Under the pieces are notes generated by a model. It was given only the letters and a program-made list of their open reading frames with translations, made no database searches and was not told the DNA's origin. From the NCBI GenBank assembly GCA_030248065.1, contig JASAMV010003835.1, positions 33,751 through 97,750 on the forward strand: a DNA stretch of 64,000 nt, read 5' to 3'. Below, one piece after another: positions 1 to 12,835 of the stretch (positions within the stretch are counted from its first letter, which is position 1; every line of letters starts with the position of its first letter). This DNA is from Rhynchonema sp. JSB1_4 (taxonomy: Eukaryota > Nematoda > Chromadorea > Monhysterida > Xyalidae). A program made the position numbers and the translations under genes.

Positions 1-2165
1 TGTTTGCCCATGTTGGCCAGGATTAGCATCGTTAACGGAATGCCGATTACGGCAAAAAATATGCAGAAGATGCGGCCGGTCGTTGTCTTGGGCGCTAGTT
101 TGCCGTAACCTGAATAATGTGTGTGTGTGAGGTATTTTGGTGGGTTCGGCCCGGTTGGGATCTTATGGTTCACAGTGAAGTTCAAGAGCCAAGCAGTTCG
201 GAGGGTAAAGTAAGGTTGGTATGAGGAAATCAGGCTCAGCAAGCAGTCTGACCCTCAAGCCTGCCCTTCGTTCTATGAGAGAACAGAGATCACGTTCTGG
301 CGCGCTGATTAAATGCAAACTAGGTAATCAGTGCGTGAGACATTGCTCAGTGTTCCCTCGTAGAACGAGGGGAATGAACCACTCCAACTAGTACAGAATT
401 GCGGCTGGCCAGAAATTTTGGGGCTGAAAAGAGCGCAGACCTGCATACATTCAGGCCTCAAAGGTGAACCGAACCAACCGACAGTGGTCATGACGGTGAA
501 CGAAAACGCCACTGCATTCAAATACGACCATTCGTCCCAGGGTAGCAGATCGAGTGTGCAGTTGCGCATGATGAAATTGGCCGCCAATTGATAGTTGTCT
601 AGTTGAGGGGGTGGCGCCTCGGTCGTATAGTCGTAGTAGGCGGGCGTAGTCGTTGGCCCAGCGTCGTGTGAGTGGGGGTCGTAATCACTGCAATAGCGCG
701 AAGTGCACAATAACTTCTTGCGACAAAAGCACGATCAGAGCATAAGGAGCAGGTTATGATGTTAAGATGGGCCTTAATAATGATTAAACTGCAGAGGGAT
801 TAGTACCCGTCACACCTGTCATCCTTTAGGCCACTCATATTCTGTCGCCATTCGCGCAGAAACGCCGCGGCGCACTCGCGTATCGCGTATTTGTGACTGG
901 CGATCTCCTCGTTTCTTGTATCGGACTAAAATCAACGAGTATCGTTAATTTTTGTGCGCCTTTTGACACAACATTTTTTTTTCCATGAAAATAGAATATT
1001 GGCAAAAAAGATGATGCCGCAAACCTCCAACAGCTGGAATATCAGTGCGCCGCAAAACGTGTAGCACGCCACCGTGGTCACCAGACTTAGATTGAGCAGC
1101 ACCGCTTTGGATTTCTGAAAAATTTCTTCACTTGTTTTCACGCGGTCAGTGAGATCCAGGCTCGATAAGCTTTCTCAAAATTTCGATCCGTGTCCCGGAA
1201 AGCAGCTGGAGGATTAATTAACTACGCTGGACTATACCTTCACCTAACGCTGAATAATCACGAAACGCAATGACAAATGGGCGGAATTCAAAAGGCTCGT
1301 AAGTTGGTCACACCCTGGTCGCTGAATTGAACGCATAACAGTTGGTCGTACACCTCTATTTTTCAATTTCAGTGACGGGTGAACTCTGCGACTGGTTTGT
1401 CGTAAGAAAGACATGGACATACAGTACACCCAAAGCGTTGGTGCTGACATCTATAGGTACGACCAACCGATACGTAGTCAGCGTAAGGAGCTATACTTTG
1501 ACGACGAATCTACGACTAGCGTTACGACTAAGCTAGTTTGCCTTCTTGAATTCCACACAATGTAGCAGACAAATGACCTGTTTGATTTTTGCCACACGCA
1601 GTGCTGTGGTCAAACTTGTCATTCATCAGTCGTCGTGGTCATTACGATTTGTGAACCTATAGCTCACTGCAACCCACCAGTCTACGAGTCTATGCCTACA
1701 GCACTACAACTAAAAGCCAAAGCAAGCAAGCCACAACAGCCAGCTGTGAGGATGGTGCATCACCGTAACCAATCGCAGACACGGCCAACGGCGGACGAGC
1801 GAACTCGTGCTCGCATCACTCTTGTCACTCGTTCTTCGCTGCTCTTCCACAATGTTGTTCGCGCCCTCGACTATCGTCACCGACTTAGTGTTGTTGTTGT
1901 TGGTTTCGTGTTGTTGTTGTTGTTGATGTTGTTTAGTCGAGTCGGTCGACAGTTTCTGCCGCAGTTTTCTTGTCGTTGCACCGGCCAACATCTTGCTGTT
2001 CTCAACTGCTTCTGTTACTGCTGTTGACTCTTTACTCTTGCGACGCTCTTGCGAGTGACCACCACCACCACTGGCACTACTCGTTCTGCGTGAAGAGGGA
2101 CAAGAGTGGTCAGCAATGATCGGCTCACGCGCCGACGATGGCGTCGTTTGGGGGAAAAGGGGCAT
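1..2165 (-). CDS. Two-pore-domain (K2P) potassium channel, 5' part
   Basis: This is a plasma-membrane leak K+ channel gene that runs off the left edge. Exons read on the minus strand are 2165-1770 (N-terminal cytosolic tail, 132 codons), 1114-1025, 716-479 and 109-1. Splice phases match at every junction (0, 0, 1). Exon 2 encodes the first membrane helix ending in GALIFQLLE, a K2P hallmark. Exon 3 encodes a threonine/proline-rich extracellular cap loop with N-glycosylation-like NCT, then FSFTVMTTVG. Exon 4 opens with YGKLAPKTTTGR, so the joined selectivity filter is TVGYG, followed by the second helix (IPLTMLILANMGK). The start ATG at 2165 has an AAAA context. The N-tail is rich in Gln, Asn and Ser, which is unusual but common in invertebrate K2Ps. 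The second pore and C-terminus lie outside the window. The family is certain; the subfamily (TWK-like or other) cannot be set. The end of exon 1 is the least certain boundary. Confidence 0.88.
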
Positions 2166-5100
2166 TTTTCTGGTATTTTGGAATTTAGGACTGGGGCTTT
2201 TTGTGATCTTTGAGATCAGGATAGGATATTAAGGTTCGTGGAGCACATGACACATTTTTGGGATGTACACATCTTTCAGATAACTACAGAAGCCACAGAT
2301 TGGTATCAAACCGACCTTGTATGGCATTAATTTATCAATGACGTGTTCACTTGGAATATGTGCTTCATTTTTGTGCTCAAGGCTGTGAAACTGCTACGGA
2401 GGACGCACAAAGTTAATCATCATGCTTGCTTACACATTTGGTGTGGCAAGGAATGTTTCGCGCTAAGTGCGTGGTTCTTCCCAACAGATTTGACCCTGTC
2501 ACGCACGCGCCATAATACTCAAAGATGTTCTTCTGTGCTGCTGTTTCTTGGTCAAAGGAGGTAAAGGCGACGAAAAAAAGGTACATTATCTTACAGTGCG
2601 TGTAAGTGTTGAAAAATTATCAGGCAGGCAAACGCTGTTTCGTCACACCGACGTCAAAAGCAAACCCCATGGGTAGCGCAGGGCTTCAGGTCCCATCCTC
2701 AAGCACGAAACCAATCATATAAACTGAAGTCTCGCAAGTTTCGTGCCTTCATTGTTTCCTATTTTCTATCGCTGTTATTTCCATCCAGTCCTTTGATGTC
2801 GAAACTACACCCGAGGTTGCCAAACGTCACCAGCGAATTACCGTAAACTTTTGCATGGGTAAGTAGCTGCTAAACTGGATTTCTCATGGCGTTTAGAGCG
2901 ACAGCAACAAGCTCGAAAGAGTACACACCGTCTATGATAGGCAATCAACAATGTCAAAAACTTGGTTTGATGATGAAAATATGCTCTCATGCTCGGTTTA
3001 GTCATTCATTGAGACCCAGACGCGATCAACCCACACAGGGTGCCGGCGATTTGTCACATACGTACATATGCGGCTGGTCTACGCATACATGGACCAACAC
3101 AGCTGACGTAAAGTCATATCGTAAAACACCGTGGGTTTAGAGCTTCGCTAACCGCTAACGGAGTGTTCATGAACACTTTAAAGTACATTAAGTGTTTATA
3201 TAGACAGGACGAGTGATCACAAGCAACCCGTGTGGTCTCCAGGTACATACTTGGTGTTAGTTTGACCCCTTGATTGGACCCGGCCCAAGATTGAGCTGAG
3301 ATTGTTCTAGAACTGGGCAGAGTTCCCACGCCGCATTTAAGCATTTTTGGCAGCAAAACGAGGCGACAACTTCGAGAAATCAGCTCATAAATACAACTGG
3401 GGACAGCACCCTTTGAGCCTCCAACAATTTGAAAAGGCAGCCACCATGTCAAGCTACAAATGCATGTGTAGTCGCAGCAGCCTGGGTCTGCGCGATCAAA
3501 CTAACGCTTTCACCCTTGTGCTTACATTACAAATGAGACACCGGCTCCGAAAACAAAAGACGATAGCAAAGTTTATTAAACTATTCCGGTCACCAATACA
3601 AATGGACTGGGTATTGTACCGTCTTTGAAATTCGTTTGATACGACAAAGTCGGGTGCCATATGCGCACTCAGTCGGTTTGATACCAAACTCTGGCGGGAA
3701 TCGTGAAAAGCGCATTCTGGGATAAAACTTATCGGCGGGTGTCCGTCCAGAGAGAGGTGGAGAGCTACTGTACCAGGCCATGGTCAAAAGTGTATGTGGC
3801 CAAATTGCTTCTTGCATATCATAAAATGGCTGTTCCGGTTTTGCGACAAAAAAATTGGTGGATCATAAAATAACTTTTGGGCGGATAGGAAGAATGACAT
3901 GGATCCGGAACCGCCAATGTGTTTTTGGCTTAGCCGCATATTAGAATCCAACGCAAATGCGCGGCTGCATGAGCCTACACCAATTGGTGCACGGAAGATA
4001 TAAAGGAATTATGGAAAGGCAAGTGCGCCATCCGCAACAAAAGTTATACGTCCACGTGATCTGGGAACGAGGTGTGTTACCAAAACAGTTACTGGCCCCG
4101 CGAATAGACGAAAGACCAGTTTTTGCATTATACAGTACATATCGTGTAGGCATAACATGAACCAGCTGGACATGCGCCTATTGGCGCCATACGCTCAGGC
4201 ACATGTGGAATCGCGAAAAAAGCTCGGCCGTGGGTCTTTTAGAGCCGAATCGATCCTTGCAATTAAAAAGTTATACAGGACTTGAGAGACAGATACATAA
4301 TATGGAAACAGGCGTCCTGCGAATGAAATCTTTCGGCTGTGCTGGAACATCACATGCCTGGGACTTGATGGTTTATTTCTTGAAATAGCGACGCTTAGTT
4401 AGGGTGCTTATGTGCATCTGACAGCTTGTCCCGTGCACTGACACCACGCTGTTTGTGATTGCTTGTTTTATGGTTTGGTCTGAGACTGGTTTCCTTCTAC
4501 ATATAGCATTGCATAGCGCATATGTAGAATTGCTGTATATTATTACCGGTTTATCATTTATCTTCTTACATACGTGCCGTGTGTGTTATAATGCATACTT
4601 TCTTGAAGTTATAGTACACAGGTCAAAATCTAAAGCCTCGTTACTTTGCAGTCTCACACCTGAAAGGCAGGGAAGCTAAACACGGCTACCACCGATAGGC
4701 TTAGTCCTTAGCCCTTAGTTCAGGGTCAGGCTCGAATCCGAACTTAGCCTTGAAAGTCACTGCTTTTGGATGTAATAAAAGAAAATATGCACAAAACCGA
4801 ATGCATTGGAACCATAATAAACCAGAGTGAACATAATTCCGTCTTCTTGCAGGTCGGCCGGTGTAATGATAATGGTTAGATCCATTACCATACCGGGAGA
4901 TGAGATGAAGGATACGGAAAAGTAACCGAAAATTGAAAGTAAAAATCATAATGGCAAGAACTGCATTTACATACAGTATGTGCATACAACGTACAATGTA
5001 ACGTAATACATTACAAAAAGTGGGCAGTTGTACTGTACTGATTGTGCTTGAAAAAGACGAGCTTCGCGTAACGCTGTAAAACATAATTCAAATGCAGGGG

Positions 5101-5739
5101 TGGGTGATGATTAATGGATTCAATCTCGATGGTATACCCAAAAGTGAACGGGAATATACACGTTGCGCTTATGTATGTAACACAGGAGACTGTGCCGCAA
5201 ACCTCTATACCCTCTCGAAGAAGCCTGAAGGGGGCCTATAGTTCGGAAATGATTTCGAATTTGCCTCCATCCGTATATTGCCTGTGCCCGGTACGAATAC
5301 CTGTATTTTACTAAATTCTGAATCAGGAGCCGCGCACATGCATGAGGAACCCGGGGAAGGGGAGCTTTTTGATAGCCTCCGGTACCACGCGCAAACCACC
5401 GCGTGCTGAATTCTATCGCAGTTTCAAACAGCACGGTTAAAGATTTTTTCAGCCAAAGGTGTCTTAAATCGTGCCCCGATTTGGTTTATAGGCAACCCCT
5501 ATGCCCCCACAGTCCTTCAAGACGCTCTCCGGACCTTTGCCATATTGCGAGATACCACGAAACATCTGCTGTTTTCTACATTGGAAAAGAGCCGACGAAT
5601 GCTTCCCCATTCACTCGCCCGTCATGCGGATACGAAACACATGCATGCTGCTGTAACTATACACAACAGGACAGCACAGCACAGGAACAAAAAAAAGAGA
5701 AAAACCCAAGACAACACCATGCAAATCATTCAAAAAAAC
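2166..5739. other. Gene-poor intergenic stretch
   Basis: I see no coding exon or clear repeat here. Open frames are short and lack codon bias or splice context. The stretch probably includes the promoter of the K2P channel, but I can point to no specific element. Confidence 0.5.
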
Positions 5740-5943
5740 CTTTTTAGAACATGCCAATTGCTCGTAAATCGTCTTTCCCTCTTCTTGCTTCTTCTCTTCC
5801 TCTTTTCGTTTTTCGTTTTGTTGCTGAATTTTCTGCGACACAATTCGTTTCTCTGCCGCGCATTTCTCCACCGTGAATATACCAACGGCATTGGTATTGT
5901 TGTTGTTCGAGTCTCCGCCCGGTCCCGGCCGGGTGGTGTTCAT
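5740..5943 (-). CDS. Candidate first coding exon, charged coiled-coil protein (unidentified)
   Basis: A minus-strand frame opens with ATG at 5943 in a CCAATGA context. It reads an Asn-rich start, then a strongly charged segment of K, E and Q (around residues 30-60, e.g. QQQNEKRKEEEKKQEE) that would form a coiled coil. It then meets a possible donor, AAG|GTTTTT, near 5740. No matching downstream exon was found. The phase does not join to the first K2P exon at 2165, where the intervening acceptor would give a stop. It could be an exon of an unknown gene, a long-range K2P isoform start, or chance. Confidence 0.3.
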
Positions 5944-7140
5944 TGGTTAAATACAGCGCCAGCCGGGCTCAGACCGGTACTACTTTTTTGGATAATTATT
6001 ACTGAGCAAGGGATAAAGTGTGATGATGGTTATACCCGCAAAACACATTGAATACACGCAAGCAAACCAACATTTTACATGAGAAAATTCTTTTGTAGTG
6101 ATATGGGCGAGGAGTGATTCTATCAATTTCAAAGTTTCTGATCGGTATGACCCTAGGTAATGTTACCCAGCTATTTTTTGCCTATGTTACTGACATCACG
6201 GCTCTTCGGAGAGCTGAAAACCCAGGATTTGCATTGCTGTACGTACATTGGTGTTCTACATAGACAGACATTTATACGGGATCAGTCAAAAAAGCAGCAT
6301 GTGTTTGAGACAGAAGGGGTCTCAGTGGTCAAAGAGCAGTGAGTTCGCAGGCCAGAAAAACATAGTGCCATGCCAATCAAACAAAAATTCTGAGACGAAC
6401 TCGCAACAGTGTACTTGTTGTTGCCAAAAATATGGCAGACCAATCTCAGCGTTCAGTCACAGCGCTCTAGTGCCAAAATTCGAAACGCTACTTCTCAAAC
6501 ATTGAAGTTTCTTTGACTTTGACATCAAAATGACCACCATGCTCAAGGCACTGAAGAATGATGAAGGCACTGAAGTTTACCCGAGTTCACCCTACAGCAG
6601 TGGCGGATTCAGCTTTCGGCCAAGGGGGAGGCCAAATCCTAAAAGTCATTTTTATCCAGCGCATGCTTCAGTTTTCAAAAATCGTTTTAATAGTGAAATC
6701 CGGCTATTAGGCGTCCTTTTTTCTTCTTTTCTACGAAATGGTGGGCCCCTTGAGGGGCCACTTTGACCAAGGGGGCCATGCTCCTGTGGCTTCCTTGGAT
6801 CCGCTGGTGCCATACAGTACAGCTTGTAATCGTAATGTCAGTCAAGTTGGTCAATCGAATATGTTTTGCTCCACGAATACAATGAGGTGAAGTGAACAAT
6901 CGGGTTTCACCATTTGACATCGTTTAGCCGAGTACGAAACGAATTCCATTCTCATTCCATGTTAACTACCTAGGCTTCTCAGTAACAGGCTCGTGGAAAA
7001 TGTTAGTCAACCCCCTTACGTTTGCCAGTTTGACTGACAGGTTTGACGGACCATAATTACTGACGTCGCAATCATATCACGGCTGGTTTCGTAAACCACC
7101 GCATGACAGTGTTTGGTATTATCCTTACATACCCCACATA
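5944..7140. other. Intergenic, no recognised feature
   Basis: No exon, RNA gene or clear transposon end was seen here. Confidence 0.4.
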
Positions 7141-7367
7141 GGGTGATATTTTCGAAACGGTGTAAAGGTCAGTTGGGTGTAAAGGTCGGTGGAAAACTCG
7201 GTCGACAGCTCAGTGTGATAGGCCTCGGTGTAAAAACTTGAAACATTCCACGTTAATAACAGGCAATGTTTCACGTTTACACCGAGCTACGCCGACCGAG
7301 CTTTCGACCGAACTTTACACCGACCTTTACGCCCAACTGACCTACACCGTTTCGAAAATTCCACCCA
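7141..7367. mobile_element. Foldback MITE family A, copy 1
   Basis: About 227 bp, almost wholly an inverted repeat. The left end reads GGGTGATATTTTCGAAACGG and the right end is the complement of TGGGTGGAATTTTCGAAACG. Both arms carry repeats of GTGTAAAGGTC and the GGTCGA/TCGACC steps, around a central hairpin with GAAACATT and AATGTTTC. There is no coding capacity. A near-identical copy lies at 20216-20441, a diverged one at about 37130-37327, and a fragment at 24673. The target duplication is unresolved (TA is likely). Confidence 0.85.
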
Positions 7368-9123
7368 TACTACAAGAACAAGTTACTCAGGATGTTCTTC
7401 TACCAAAAAGTTCTCAAGGTGTGCCACCTACGCAACAAGCATACACAAATCAGATGTCAGCTGACGACAGAGCTGGAGCATTATACGAAATAAGAAAAGA
7501 GACTACTGGCCAAAAATGTAACTCTGTTGGTATCCGTTCCAATACTCCTGCTGGGGCCACACACATCTGGGCAGGTCAAACTTAGAATATTAGTGCATGT
7601 CCCAAACACCAACTGAAACGATTTATTTCCAGCAAGTGAAGTACGTGTCTTTTTATCCCGAAAGCTGCGTAACTGCTGCAACACTGCTCTTTCTGGCACC
7701 AATATTCTAAATTTACCTGAAAAGTACCATGAACCCAGCACAAAACGTATTAGTGACCCACAGACAAGCACATGGGGCGAGCTGAAAAAAACATCTGGGT
7801 ATCGGTATCTCACAACATTGAAATGAGTGCCTGTCTCATTTCCGTTCTCAACACTTAACCGCGTCATGCGATTATTTAAAGGCATGGCAATGATTTCATT
7901 ATTGTCTGAGTCACCAGTAAAGGCAGAACTGAACTTTGCGCGTACATATTTCGGAGCTGAGCATGCACAATTGCTTAGAATGCTCAGATATGCAATAGTT
8001 CTCACGTATCTCACGCGGGAACATATGTGGATTACGAAACATCAGCGAAACATTTCAAACACTTTTGGGTAACAAGTAGAAATTAGAACAAAATTACGAT
8101 TTCAAAAAAAGGGTGCCGATAAAGGCGTTTAAACGGCGGCGCACGCTTAGAAACTCAGGCCCCACACTTGATTTTCAGGGCATGAAATTCTTGAGATCAA
8201 ATCAAATGGTCGGAGCACTTGATTTTGCTGTTTATTATTCTGGCTCGTTCATTCGTGGCACAGAGAATGGAACCAAGGTTTCTGAGCTTCACCCGCGCCA
8301 ATCTCAAGTGAAATTTGTTCGTTTGTAAGCAAGAGAACAAACAATCCCGTTGAATTATTTACGGTCAGCTCAGCCTGTCAGCACTTTCTTATTCCGGTGC
8401 CAACCATTTGCGACCCGAAATTTGCTTTCAGTTCAAAACGACAGTCGAATTCAACATGTTGCATGCTCGGTGTAGCGCTTGGCTAGGGTGTTGACGACAA
8501 AAATTGATTTATGTCCTAATTCGTAAAAATGTGTTATTTTTTGGTGACCTTGTAGATAAAGTGTGGGAAATCCGGGGTTGTTGACGATAGACATGTATAG
8601 ATGAAATTGTTTGGTCAAAGTTTTCCCATGTGCCATACAAGCACTGCATAGGTACAACAATGCTTGCACTTTTGCCTTTTGAAAGTCTGCGCCAAAGCCA
8701 TGCTGCGCGCCAGAAGAAGTTCGAAACGGGCTCAAAGCGCATTTTGGACCATAACATTCGATCCCACAAAATTCCAAACATGGGTCCTAAACAGCGGGAC
8801 CCAAATGACTCCGGCAGTAGCATGCACGTTTTGCGTCTTTATCTTTTGCTATTCAAGACAACCGATGAGAGATGAAAAAAATCTACCGCCAACGTGGCTT
8901 GGTAGCTCGGATAATCATATGTTTCAGTTGCGCAATGTTGTGTCTGTGGTTGTGGGCGAGACAGTTCATACTGTTTCGTTGCTTCACAAAAATAATCATG
9001 CACAGATTGTAACATACCTACATACAGTCGACCGTCTTTGTAGTAACCGACAGTGAGCCTCAATTTGCCGTTAATGGCGCATTATCTAAACTATAACTGT
9101 ACCGTTGATAGGTGGGTATTATA
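7368..9123. other. Intergenic, no recognised feature
   Basis: Only short frames without splice or domain support were seen. Confidence 0.4.
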
Positions 9124-10426
9124 CTCACTGGGAAGGACTTGTGGTTTTTCCACAAGTCTTTACGTGGTTTTTTAACAAGTCATTTGTAAAACTGGAGCCA
9201 CTTAAAGACTTGTAAAATTAAGCAAAAGACTTGTGGTTTATAACACAGCGGTATAGCAGTCCCAAAACCACAATTAACTTGTGGTTTTTACAAACTACTT
9301 GTGATTTCTTCTGTCGTTTACAAGTTACTTGTAAATGTTTCAAACATTTTAATCTCGGTTCGTGCACTTTTTATTTCCCTTTATTCTCCTTCACACAGCA
9401 AGATCATACAAAAAAACAAGATATAAATTTGAGATATAGAAGTAAAAACGCGAAATATGAAGTAAAAGCTGTCAAATGGCACACGCGTACCAAAATACTG
9501 GACTAAAAGGCAAAGCAATTTTGCTCAAACAGCATGAAGACAAAGCAGAGTTTGGTTTGAATTGAAAATTTTTACGTATTTATTTCACTCAAATCACAAA
9601 CCGATACGATGGCGACCGTTATGTAGTGCACAGCACCGCTGGGTGCGGTTCGATAGGCGTATAGCTCTTGCACAGCTGGGTTGATATAGCGCAGGATAGA
9701 CTGAAAGAGTGAAATGTCAAGTGAGGTTAAAGGGTATATAATTCAGTTTCAGCATCACATGTCAAAAGGCAAATGATGTGTATGATAGGCGGAGTTGTTT
9801 GCTTTACGTTGGCAACTCATTGAAAAATTTGATCGGCACGAAAACTCACTTGAAAAATTGGCGCTGAGAACTCGGTCCAGGCATTTTCCGTGAATGGGCC
9901 GGGCCCGGCCTTTTTTCATTTAATGAGCAACAGAACGAGCGTTTGGAAGTACGAATTGGATGTCGTCTGAAAGCGTTCCATTTCGATTTCGAAACGGATG
10001 CGACGCAGAATAAAAAGTAAAAATTTTAGCAATTGAAAACCAACCATAATCGAAGTCCTCAAACTTCGCTGTTGAAATTGAGGCTTCCAAATAGATTTTC
10101 AAATGCGTAGTTCCATTGAACTGCTTTCGGCATAACAAACATCGTACGCAGTATGAAAACACCAAATACAGCAAAGCGTTAACTTGAAAATTATCCAGTT
10201 TGGCGATTCTCAGCCAACAAAAATGTTTCATTGCAATTCCCGCTTTTTTTGGCAGAACCACAAGTGATTTGTTGTTTTGTTACAAATAACTTGTGGTTTT
10301 TACAAGTGTTTTGTGATTAATCGATAAAACCACAAGACTTTTATTCAAATACCGCAAGTAATTTGTGGTTTCGTCATAACCACAAATCTACTTGTGGTTT
10401 TAAAACCACAAGTCCTTCCCAGTGAG
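9124..10426. mobile_element. 1.3 kb TIR element flanked by TA
   Basis: The terminal inverted repeats are perfect over about 24 bp, starting CTCACTGGGAAGGACTTGTG, and are bordered by TA on both sides (9122-9123 and 10427-10428). Both subterminal regions, about 200 bp each, are packed with copies of ACTTGTGGTTTT and its complement. The middle shows no transposase I can recognise; the longest internal frame (minus, about 9920-10261) resembles nothing familiar. A TA duplication fits the Tc1/mariner-IS630 group, so this is probably a non-autonomous member. The family assignment is inference. Confidence 0.75.
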
Positions 10427-11704
10427 TAGTTCTTCAGACCTGCTAGTAAAAACCGCAGATCTCGATCGCGTCACTATGAATACGGTAAGAGGTAGTTTTC
10501 TGATTTCGTGATGCGAGTAGATGAATGAACCTTGTTCGGCAAACTCCAAAATGTCTTTATCAAGCCGATATTGCAGGCGTTGGACTGTCTTTGATGAAAT
10601 GATATTCGAACTGAATGTTAGTGGAGGACATTTTGGCGTAGTATACCAACAGGATCTTTGCGGATCGTGCCGTATGGGCAACAGAAGTTATGCAGGGTGT
10701 TCTGACCTGATCCTCGGCCGATCTCCATGAAGGCCCAAAGTTGGGTGCTTCATTCTCAGCTGACTACGGTAGCACAGTCCTAAGCGCATACTGTTCGGAT
10801 TGTCAGAGTTTTGGTGATTTTTAGCGTTAAAGGGTTTAGGCGTGGGTCCAACCCACCAACAAACGTATGCGGCACTTGAACTATGCCTGGTTTTGACATC
10901 GGCTGTTTGTCATGCCACACAAGTTATATAGCTGCCAACTAAGCCAGCCGAGATCCCGCCTGGGAGTAACGCCGCGTTTATGCTATCGAAACTTTTTTAA
11001 GTGGACCACAGAGAGACCAGATATACCTAAATTTTCTTTCCATATGCGGATTTGTGCATTTGTTTGCACGCAGTTTGCATTTTGCAATGACCCCAGTGGA
11101 TAGCGTTAACGCAAAAACAAGATAAGAACATGAAACATAATGCTGCGTCGTGCTCCAAAACCAAAAAGGGAAGCATTACGTATGCAGAAACCATATTGTT
11201 GGTGGTCCTGGCCCAGTGAAGCTGGGGGAATTTTTTCGTCATCTGTTCACTACAAGACATGCAATTTCGTGCACTCGCCTTGCAGGAACAGGCAAAATTT
11301 GGATCAGAATATTGGTGCCGCTCATGTGACCAATGAAACCTTGTGGGATACACAAAAGCTCAACATCAATATCATTCCATATCGGCATGTTTACGCGCAC
11401 GGTACTAATAATCTGAATGTACAGTATAGAAACGAATAGAAACGAAATTGCAACAAACATGTGCGAACAGCCCGAAGCCCGACCTTTATATCCGAACGGG
11501 AGTGCATCACAAAAAAAAAACAAAATTTGTCCACTGGCATCAAATTTGCTGATTGGTCCGGTCCGGAGTTTGTTTCTCAAACACTCACCCACCTGTCAAA
11601 TGGTGTTTATTTGGGTTCGGTGCAGTCTACGATCTTTATAGTGACCGCGATCAGGTCGTGGAATCTTTCGTCTCTGCAACGATTATTCCACGAAGACTGG
11701 GTAA
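10427..11704. other. Intergenic, no recognised feature
   Basis: No supportable exon or repeat was seen between the two transposons. Confidence 0.4.
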
Positions 11705-12651
11705 GGCTGCCTTCACAATGCATGCGCGTTTGCGCGTTTGCGCATTTGCGCACGAAACTGACGCGCATTTGTGTTCACAATGCATTTGCGCGTTTGCGCA
11801 TCTGCGCGTTTGCGCGCCGAGCTCGTGCGCATGCGCAAACGCGCACGCGCATTTGTGTTCACAATGCATTTGCGCGTTTGCGCGTCTGCGCGTTTTTGAC
11901 GCGCAAACGCGCAAAAATACGATTAGGATTGGTTCTAATTTTGCGTGCGCGTTTGGCTTGCCCGAGCTGCCTGAAGCTAAAAAACATTATTATTTCAACA
12001 AATTATATTTTAAGAACGATATGGCCACCTGTTACGATCCTTTTACGTTTGTTGTTTTATCACTCAGCCATTGTTTATGTTTCATTTCAAAAGTCATTCT
12101 TTCACAGGAAACAAAATGTCGAAAATTGTATTTTTCACAACTAGTCGTGTTTGTTTCTTGTTCGTATGCTTTTCTTTGAACAATTTCAATGGAATCGGGT
12201 GGAGGGTTCAACTTTTGTTCTGTTTGATAGTAATTTTACGTATTTTCTATCATTCGTTGCCAAAAAATATTCCGCAATCTCACGTTTTCCTTTTAAAAAT
12301 TACATCATTGGACAGCAAAGGTGCATGCTCATCAACAGACTATGAGCTCAATCACCCGCCGGACGCATGCTAGCCCGATACGAATATGAAAATGCAAAAA
12401 ACAACTGTTCCAAATTTCATGCACACGCTATTCTAATCTGATGCGCAAACGCGCATGTCCATTGTGAACACAGATGCGCACTGCGCGTTTGCGCATTTGC
12501 GCGTTTGCGCATGCGCGTTTGCGCGTGCGCGTTTGCGCATGAAATTTGCATTGTGAACACCAATGCGCGTCAAAAATGTGACGCGCAAACGCGCATGCGC
12601 AAACGCGCAAATGCGCAAACGCGCAAACGCGCATGCATTGTGAAGGCAGCC
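11705..12651. mobile_element. PIF/Harbinger-type non-autonomous element
   Basis: The terminal inverted repeats match for about 45 bp, beginning GGCTGCCTTCACAATGCATG. They are flanked by a TAA duplication (11702-11704 and 12652-12654). A 3 bp TWA duplication with GG-initial ends is the PIF/Harbinger signature. Both ends are arrays of GCGCGTTTGCGC/GCGCATTTGCGC words, and internal copies of TTCACAATGCATTTGCGC repeat the terminal motif. No transposase or Myb-like frame is present, so it depends on a partner elsewhere. Confidence 0.85.
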
Positions 12652-12754
12652 TAAGCGAGTGTTAGTTTGCTTTTTGACAGCAGACGACGTTGTATAATAA
12701 CGGTGAGCGCATGGTATGTATATTCCAAAACCTTTTGTGAACAAAAAATGCTTT

Positions 12755-12835
12755 CTTCGACTGGGATTCAAACCCAAGTCCTCCGCCCAACCGGGGGCCG
12801 TTGCTTTACCACTGAGTGGGCAAGAGTTGGATGCA
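12755..12835 (-). repeat. tRNA-related SINE-like remnant
   Basis: The minus strand reads an A-box-like segment (CTCAGTGGTAAAGC) and, about 35 bases on, a B-box-like GGTTTGAATCCC with a short T-arm stem. The acceptor stem does not pair, so this is not a functional tRNA. The adjoining sequence (CCAAAACCTTTTGTGAACAAA, GCTTTCTTCGACTG) recurs near 36110-36170 in the TMPPE gene, which supports a dispersed SINE-like family. A related A-box head lies at about 48496-48530. Confidence 0.45.

Noticed and set aside
12755..12835. Functional tRNA on the minus strand
   Set aside because: A- and B-box-like words exist but the acceptor stem does not pair; it is better read as a SINE remnant.
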